A DNA stretch of 11,920 nucleotides, taken from contig WTIB01000212.1 of NCBI GenBank assembly GCA_011522905.1, positions 3,809 to 15,728 of the forward strand, given 5' to 3'. Origin of the DNA: Crocinitomicaceae bacterium (GTDB taxonomy: Bacteria; Bacteroidota; Bacteroidia; Flavobacteriales_D; Crocinitomicaceae). Below the pieces are notes generated by a model. The model searched no databases and was not told the DNA's origin. It saw only the letters and a list, made by a program, of their open reading frames with translations. Shown here piece after piece: positions 7,533 to 11,920 of this stretch (its first letter is position 1; every line of letters begins with the position of its first letter). A program made the position numbers and the translations under genes.

Positions 7533-10500
7533 CTCTTTACAAATTTTTGGGTATAAATTCCTTTGGCTGTAATAATTCTTATGACGTAGGTCCCTTTTTT
7601 AAAGGAACTTATATCTGCGAAATACTCTGCGAATGTAGCCGTGGCATTCATTTCATCTTGCAACAAAATTCTACCCGATAAGTCCATCATTTGTATCTCA
7701 GCTTTACCATCAACTTTAGCGGATAAGTCTACTGTCAATTCATTTAGAGCTGGATTTGGAAAAATAGAAAGCTCTCCATATTCTGGAATTTCGTCAACCC
7801 CTAAAGTAAAACCAACAGAAAAGTCATATCTGTGGTAGCTTCCGAAATCACCAGGGAAAATTTCCATATAATTACCGCCTACTTTTCTCACTCTAAAGGC
7901 TCCTGCCGTTTCACCCTCTGTCTGAGAAGAATACCAAAATGACAATCCGTCATCGTCATAATCATCAAGAACAATGGAGTAACAGCCTGGTTCAAGGTCA
8001 AAGGTGTCCTTATATTGAGTTGAGTTTTGTAAGTTCGTTCGCTCAAATAAAACAGTACCAGAAGCATCCATTAATCTATATGCGTTTTCAGAGGCTTTAT
8101 TATTGGTTGTAAACCAAACGAAAAAAGGTCCGTCAACTGATTCTGGTGCTTGAAATTTTGACTTTTTTACACTGTTTTGCTGATAATCATCATTACCCCA
8201 TTCGCCATTTAGGTCACGGACATATGCCGTAAAGGTTTCGTTTTGATCTAAATCTGTCCACCAAGAATCATCCACCACGGGTATTTCAACAATCTCCTCT
8301 TCCATAAAACCTAGGTTACCTGTCCATTGATAATCTATAAAGTCACCATAGGTTATCCAGCATTTAATGGTACAAGAAGTTAATGGCTCTGAACCGGTAT
8401 TTCTTAAAATAACCCTTGGATTTGAACAAGTCGGATTGTATTTTCGATAATATTCATAATTGTTCGGATTCAATATCTCGACAATTGAGGCATCATTCTC
8501 AAAGTTAGGTGCCGAATACGAGATCAAATCATATGCCGCACGATAATTCCCCCCTCCCTGTCCTGGATCAAACGCAGGAACATCATTAATAACATAATCT
8601 ATAGCAACAGAATCTCCTGGAGTAACAAATGGCGTTAGCTCAAATTCATATTCTTTAACCTTATCTCCTGGACACCAACCCTCTCTCGCATAAGGCCATG
8701 TCCCTCCTTGTCCAGTAAGCGGATTAGTACCACAATCTTCCTCTTCAAAAATATCCCATTCAAATCTTGTCACTCCATCAATCTTCAGACTATGATCGTT
8801 CGAAACCCACTCACAACAAGCAAAATTACCAACTTGACCATGTCCTGACATCCTCGTTTTAATTTTAAATCCTTGTGAGGTATCCGACAAATAAACTTTC
8901 TTTTCTTGAAGAACGTTATCTTCAGCCATTGCCGTGAAGCCATAGGACCTAAAATCCGACCAAATTGGCTCTCTCTTGTGAATATCTCTGGGTGGAATAC
9001 CTTCAATAAAAGCAAATTTCAAATCCAATAACTCTTGGGTATTATGCGCTGCTAAATCAACAACATTTTTGAGATAGTCTTGGTAATCAGTTACATCATA
9101 TATCCATGAAAATCCATTTGGGCCTAGGTCAAATCCAATTCCATATGGTGTGATGTATCTAGCGATTTCTACATCAAATATGATTTCATAAGGTTTCTGG
9201 TAATAGGTTATGGTTTCATTTGTTAATAATTCACTAGTTGCATACGGAGTAGAAGTAATAATGGCACCCTGTTCATCATAAGAGATTTCCGCTCCTTCAG
9301 GTGCTCCCAAAAAGGCATTGGAAATTTCAAAATGTCTATCGACAGTTTCAAATTCAAAAATAACCTCTGGCTCAATCAAAAACTTTTTAATTACACCAAG
9401 CTGAGTACTCACAGCCTCTTGATAATCTCCATTCCCAAAAGACACTATCAGCCTGTTTGCCGCTCTTTCCATTCCGGGTATTGACCCTTCACTAAAATCA
9501 ATCATACCCATTTCTGAAGGCATCAACAAGTAATTATTCGGTGATGCATCTCTTGCATAGCTGAAATTATCAAAATCATAGGCCACCATTAAATTATTCC
9601 AATTCGGATGTGTATCATCTATTTTCCTATAAATCCAATTACTTATTGTTGGTTCATCAAGAGCCGCATTAAAAACTCGAAAATGATCGATATTTCCTTT
9701 CCAGTGATTACCTAAATTCCTGTTTGCTCCTATAACAAGTCTATGGAGCTCACCTATGATTCGGTTTTTATCCAATCCACTATGCCACAAAATCCCATCC
9801 TTATAAATCATCATCTCCCCCGTGCTTTGCTTTTTCACAAATGCCCAATGATGCCATTCATTGTCAATACCATCATTACTCATGTCCTTATCAATACGAT
9901 CATAACTTGAGCCCGCACCGCAATCCCAGTAAATTCTATTATTGCTCCATGGCATATGAATATTGATGACCCTTTGATTCAATGTATCATAACCTTCTAG
10001 TATAGAAGTATTTACTCCTGTATTGCCATTACCCTTCACCCACATTGAAATGGTCAATTCATCTCCCATATCTACATCAGAAAGCTCCAAAAGAGCATGA
10101 TTCGAACCGTTAAATTTCATACTTCCATTCTTAGAAGAATAATTAATGGCCTCACCAGCATTACTCAGCTCTGTTTCAAACTCAATTAGATTTGTTGTAG
10201 GGTAAGAATGATCAAATGTAATTTCAACAATAATATTGTCTGAACCATTCCAAGTAAATGCCTCATTAAATACAAATTCATTTGGCCCTAATTCAAGCTC
10301 CCCATAAACTGATGAAACGTTATTTCCTCTACTCAAGTCATACACAGTTGTGAAACCACTTGTATGAAATTGACTTAAATCTGTATCTTGAGTAGACTTT
10401 AATGATATCCTTGGATGCATGAGTTCCCCTCCATTCGTTAAATTGGCAACATTCAACCATAAGGACTTGATTTCTCCAGGAGACATACCCGACATCTCCA

Positions 10501-11026
10501 ATTCGGAGGCATTTATGATCATTTGATATTTTCCTCCTTGATAATTCATGTCAAACGGATACAATGAACTTGAAGAAGATACTTGTCCTAAATTATATTG
10601 TATAGGATTAATAAGATTCAGTCTTTCATGCTCAGTTACAATAGCACTATTATGATAATCGTACCCCCATGGCTCATATTCAAAAGGCGACAGAGAGCTA
10701 TAATTATGTAAATATCTTACACTATCTACCTGAACTGAATCATATTCGCCCGTATGATCAAAAACACGCGTATAGGTTAGGTAATCCCACTCTCCGCAAT
10801 TGAATTGATCCCAAGGAGTCAAAGGACTGCATTTTAATTTGTAGTACATGAGTACTTTTTCAAAACGCTTTTCATTTAAAGAGCTGGGGAATTCAAAATT
10901 AGCACGTCTCGTGCTTATAGAATCAAAGGTAAAAGTTTGTACCCAAGTGGTGTCTTGTGCTTTTAATGTTTCATTTGACATTAAGCAACAAATGAATAGG
11001 AAGAATATCAAGGTAGTTCTGAGCAT
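7529..11026 (-). CDS. Secreted PNGase F-like protein with LamG insertion and T9SS type A sorting domain
   Basis: From the ATG at 11026 this encodes 1165 residues. A TTG at 11041 would add five and lies inside a likely promoter box. Numbers below count from the ATG. Residues 1-24 are a signal peptide ending LKAQ. Residues 25-105 match the start of PNGase F, with CGEWD at 77-81, where D81 equals catalytic D60. Residues about 125-280 form a beta-sandwich seen in Bacteroidota secreted proteins, and about 290-490 are LamG-like. The PNGase fold resumes at RYITPYGIG (623-631) and IYDVTDY. FIEG (672-676) is near the E118 position. MSGHGQ is followed by CCEW at 737-740, where E739 equals catalytic E206. 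C765 and C785 match a PNGase F disulfide. Residues 840-950 look Ig/CARDB-like, 955-1075 form another beta domain, and SIFPNPALN to the end (about 1085-1165) is a T9SS type A tail. It may remove N-glycans from glycoproteins outside the cell, but activity is unproven. Confidence 0.85.
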   Translation of the reverse strand: MLRTTLIFFLFICCLMSNETLKAQDTTWVQTFTFDSISTRRANFEFPSSLNEKRFEKVLMYYKLKCSPLTPWDQFNCGEWDYLTYTRVFDHTGEYDSVQVDSVRYLHNYSSLSPFEYEPWGYDYHNSAIVTEHERLNLINPIQYNLGQVSSSSSLYPFDMNYQGGKYQMIINASELEMSGMSPGEIKSLWLNVANLTNGGELMHPRISLKSTQDTDLSQFHTSGFTTVYDLSRGNNVSSVYGELELGPNEFVFNEAFTWNGSDNIIVEITFDHSYPTTNLIEFETELSNAGEAINYSSKNGSMKFNGSNHALLELSDVDMGDELTISMWVKGNGNTGVNTSILEGYDTLNQRVINIHMPWSNNRIYWDCGAGSSYDRIDKDMSNDGIDNEWHHWAFVKKQSTGEMMIYKDGILWHSGLDKNRIIGELHRLVIGANRNLGNHWKGNIDHFRVFNAALDEPTISNWIYRKIDDTHPNWNNLMVAYDFDNFSYARDASPNNYLLMPSEMGMIDFSEGSIPGMERAANRLIVSFGNGDYQEAVSTQLGVIKKFLIEPEVIFEFETVDRHFEISNAFLGAPEGAEISYDEQGAIITSTPYATSELLTNETITYYQKPYEIIFDVEIARYITPYGIGFDLGPNGFSWIYDVTDYQDYLKNVVDLAAHNTQELLDLKFAFIEGIPPRDIHKREPIWSDFRSYGFTAMAEDNVLQEKKVYLSDTSQGFKIKTRMSGHGQVGNFACCEWVSNDHSLKIDGVTRFEWDIFEEEDCGTNPLTGQGGTWPYAREGWCPGDKVKEYEFELTPFVTPGDSVAIDYVINDVPAFDPGQGGGNYRAAYDLISYSAPNFENDASIVEILNPNNYEYYRKYNPTCSNPRVILRNTGSEPLTSCTIKCWITYGDFIDYQWTGNLGFMEEEIVEIPVVDDSWWTDLDQNETFTAYVRDLNGEWGNDDYQQNSVKKSKFQAPESVDGPFFVWFTTNNKASENAYRLMDASGTVLFERTNLQNSTQYKDTFDLEPGCYSIVLDDYDDDGLSFWYSSQTEGETAGAFRVRKVGGNYMEIFPGDFGSYHRYDFSVGFTLGVDEIPEYGELSIFPNPALNELTVDLSAKVDGKAEIQMMDLSGRILLQDEMNATATFAEYFADISSFKKGTYVIRIITAKGIYTQKFVKS

Positions 11027-11038
11027 AGTATTTTTTTT

Positions 11039-11046
11039 CAAAAATA
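11039..11046 (-). promoter_or_regulatory. Candidate Bacteroidota -7 promoter box for the PNGase F-like gene
   Basis: On the minus strand this reads TATTTTTG, a full match to the phylum -7 consensus TAnnTTTG. It ends 12 bases before the ATG at 11026, so a transcript starting at the usual distance would have a leader of only a few bases. No clear -33 TTG lies at the right distance; the region 19 bases upstream reads TTTAG. The TTG at 11041 falls within the box, which favours the ATG start. A match of this kind can arise by chance in AT-rich DNA. Confidence 0.35.
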
Positions 11047-11053
11047 CGTAAAA

Positions 11054-11078
11054 TGAAACGAAAACTAAACCCGTTTCA
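11054..11078 (-). terminator. Inverted repeat after accD, possible weak terminator or operator
   Basis: TGAAACG (11054-11060) and CGTTTCA (11072-11078) form a perfect 7-base-pair stem with an 11-base loop. It begins 23 bases after the accD stop and is followed on the minus strand by a short T run (TTTT, then TTTTT after a gap). It could end accD transcripts weakly. It also overlaps the -33 region of the candidate promoter for the PNGase F-like gene, so it could be an operator instead. The stem is short and the T run is broken. Confidence 0.35.
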
Positions 11079-11101
11079 ATAACCCAAATTATTGATCTAA
11101 T

Positions 11102-11920
11102 TTACTTTGTGAACAAATCAATGACTAAAGTCAGTTTCTCTCTAATTACCGTTCGGTCAACGATGAAATCAAGAAAACCATGCTCTAATAAAAACTCCGA
11201 GGTTTGAAATCCTTCTGGAAGATCTCTTCCTATTGTTTCCTTAACAACTCTCGGACCTGCAAAAGCAATTAAAGCACCAGGCTCAGCAATATTCACGTCA
11301 CCAAGCATAGCAAAAGAGGCAGTAACACCTCCGGTAGTCGGATCAGTTAAATATGAAATATAAGGCAATTTGGCATCAGAAAGCTGGCCAAGTTTACCAG
11401 AAATTTTAGCCATCTGCATTAATGAAAAGCCTGCCTCCATCATCCTTGCTCCTCCTGATTTCGAGATAATCATAAATGGGCAATTTAACTTCAAGGCTTC
11501 GTCAATGGCTCTCGCAATTTTTTCCCCCATAACAGACCCCATAGAACCACCTATGAATTTAAAGTCCATCGCTGCCACGACAAAATCTTTTTTATTGAGT
11601 TTTCCCTTTGCGGTCCTAACAGCATCAGACAATCCCGTATTCTGCTGTGTTGTCTTCACCCTATCGGTATATTTTTTGGTGTCCTCAAATGACAATGGGT
11701 CACCAGGCTTCACCTTCGCATTAAGTTCTGTATATTTTCCACCATCAAAAATCATTGAAAAATATTCCTCTGAACCAATACGTTCGTGATGTGAGCAACG
11801 GTCACATACATAGTTCAATTTTTCCAAATCGCCTTTTGTAAAAATCGTTTTACAATTGGAACACCTTGACCATAAACCTTCAGGAACTTCTTTTTTCTCA
11901 CTTGTGGTAGTGGTTATTCC
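11102..11920 (-). CDS. accD: Acetyl-CoA carboxylase carboxyltransferase subunit beta, 5' end outside window
   Basis: The frame is open to the right edge, giving 272 visible residues; about ten at the N-terminus are probably missing. AccD pairs with AccA to transfer the carboxyl group from carboxybiotin to acetyl-CoA, making malonyl-CoA for fatty acid synthesis in the cytoplasm. The zinc ribbon has C20, C23, C39 and C42 (CSNC and CDRC, visible numbering). The crotonase-fold core shows FIGGSMGSVMGEKI, SKSGGARMMEA and LTDPTTGGVTASFAMLGD. The glycine pairs in the latter two form the oxyanion holes. They are followed by ALIAFAGPRVVKETI and LPEGFQTSEFLLEHGFLDFIVDR. The gene must not be started at the TTG at 11827, because that would remove half of the zinc ribbon. 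It ends 75 bases before the PNGase F-like start in the same direction, with a possible weak terminator between. The partner gene accA is not in the window. Confidence 0.97.
   Translation of the reverse strand, partial: GITTTTSEKKEVPEGLWSRCSNCKTIFTKGDLEKLNYVCDRCSHHERIGSEEYFSMIFDGGKYTELNAKVKPGDPLSFEDTKKYTDRVKTTQQNTGLSDAVRTAKGKLNKKDFVVAAMDFKFIGGSMGSVMGEKIARAIDEALKLNCPFMIISKSGGARMMEAGFSLMQMAKISGKLGQLSDAKLPYISYLTDPTTGGVTASFAMLGDVNIAEPGALIAFAGPRVVKETIGRDLPEGFQTSEFLLEHGFLDFIVDRTVIREKLTLVIDLFTK

Noticed and set aside
11027..11041. Five extra residues from a TTG start for the PNGase F-like protein.
   Set aside because: The TTG lies in a likely -7 box, and the ATG at 11026 directly precedes a good signal peptide.
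11370..11789. Open frame of 139 codons on the plus strand.
   Set aside because: It is entirely antisense to the conserved accD core and shows no family resemblance.

Overview
The window looks like chromosomal DNA from a member of the Bacteroidota, most likely the Flavobacteriia or a close relative. It is AT-rich and has no Shine-Dalgarno-like sites ahead of its genes. Two genes encode secreted proteins with type IX secretion (T9SS) type A C-terminal sorting domains. The acetate-CoA ligase and AccD resemble Bacteroidota versions. No rRNA, tRNA, CRISPR array, insertion sequence or phage gene was seen. Coding density is very high: the longest gap is the 149-base divergent intergenic region at 2858-3006.

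Layout from left to right. (1) 1-482, minus: the N-terminal 160 residues of a family 2 glycosyltransferase, cut by the window edge. (2) 533-2857, minus: a secreted 774-residue 'choice-of-anchor B' (LVIVD beta-propeller) protein with a T9SS tail. (3) 3007-7532, plus: a tight four-gene run with gaps of 1, 2 and 2 bases. It encodes acetate-CoA ligase (acs), a class I SAM methyltransferase, a PqqB-like metallo-beta-lactamase-fold lipoprotein and a fructosamine-kinase-family protein. (4) 7529-11026, minus: a secreted 1165-residue protein related to peptide-N-glycosidase F (PNGase F), whose catalytic domain is split by about 500 inserted residues that include a LamG-like lectin domain. Its stop codon overlaps that of the kinase gene. 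(5) 11102-11920, minus: accD, the acetyl-CoA carboxylase carboxyltransferase beta subunit, lacking only its extreme N-terminus at the window edge.

How the genes fit together. acs and accD both handle acetyl-CoA (acetate activation, and the first step of fatty acid synthesis), but they lie on opposite strands and are not one operon. The four plus-strand genes are almost certainly co-transcribed, although no single pathway clearly unites them. The two large flanking genes encode exported proteins: one probably an adhesin or scaffold, the other a candidate glycoprotein deglycosylase.

The strongest leads are the PNGase F-like protein, which keeps the catalytic Asp/Glu pair but has lost several cleft tryptophans, and the lipoprotein with an altered metal motif (HxHxGH instead of HxHxDH). 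Two start codons need care. The ATG at 4904 (methyltransferase) and the ATG at 11026 (PNGase-like) are preferred over longer readings from upstream TTG codons.
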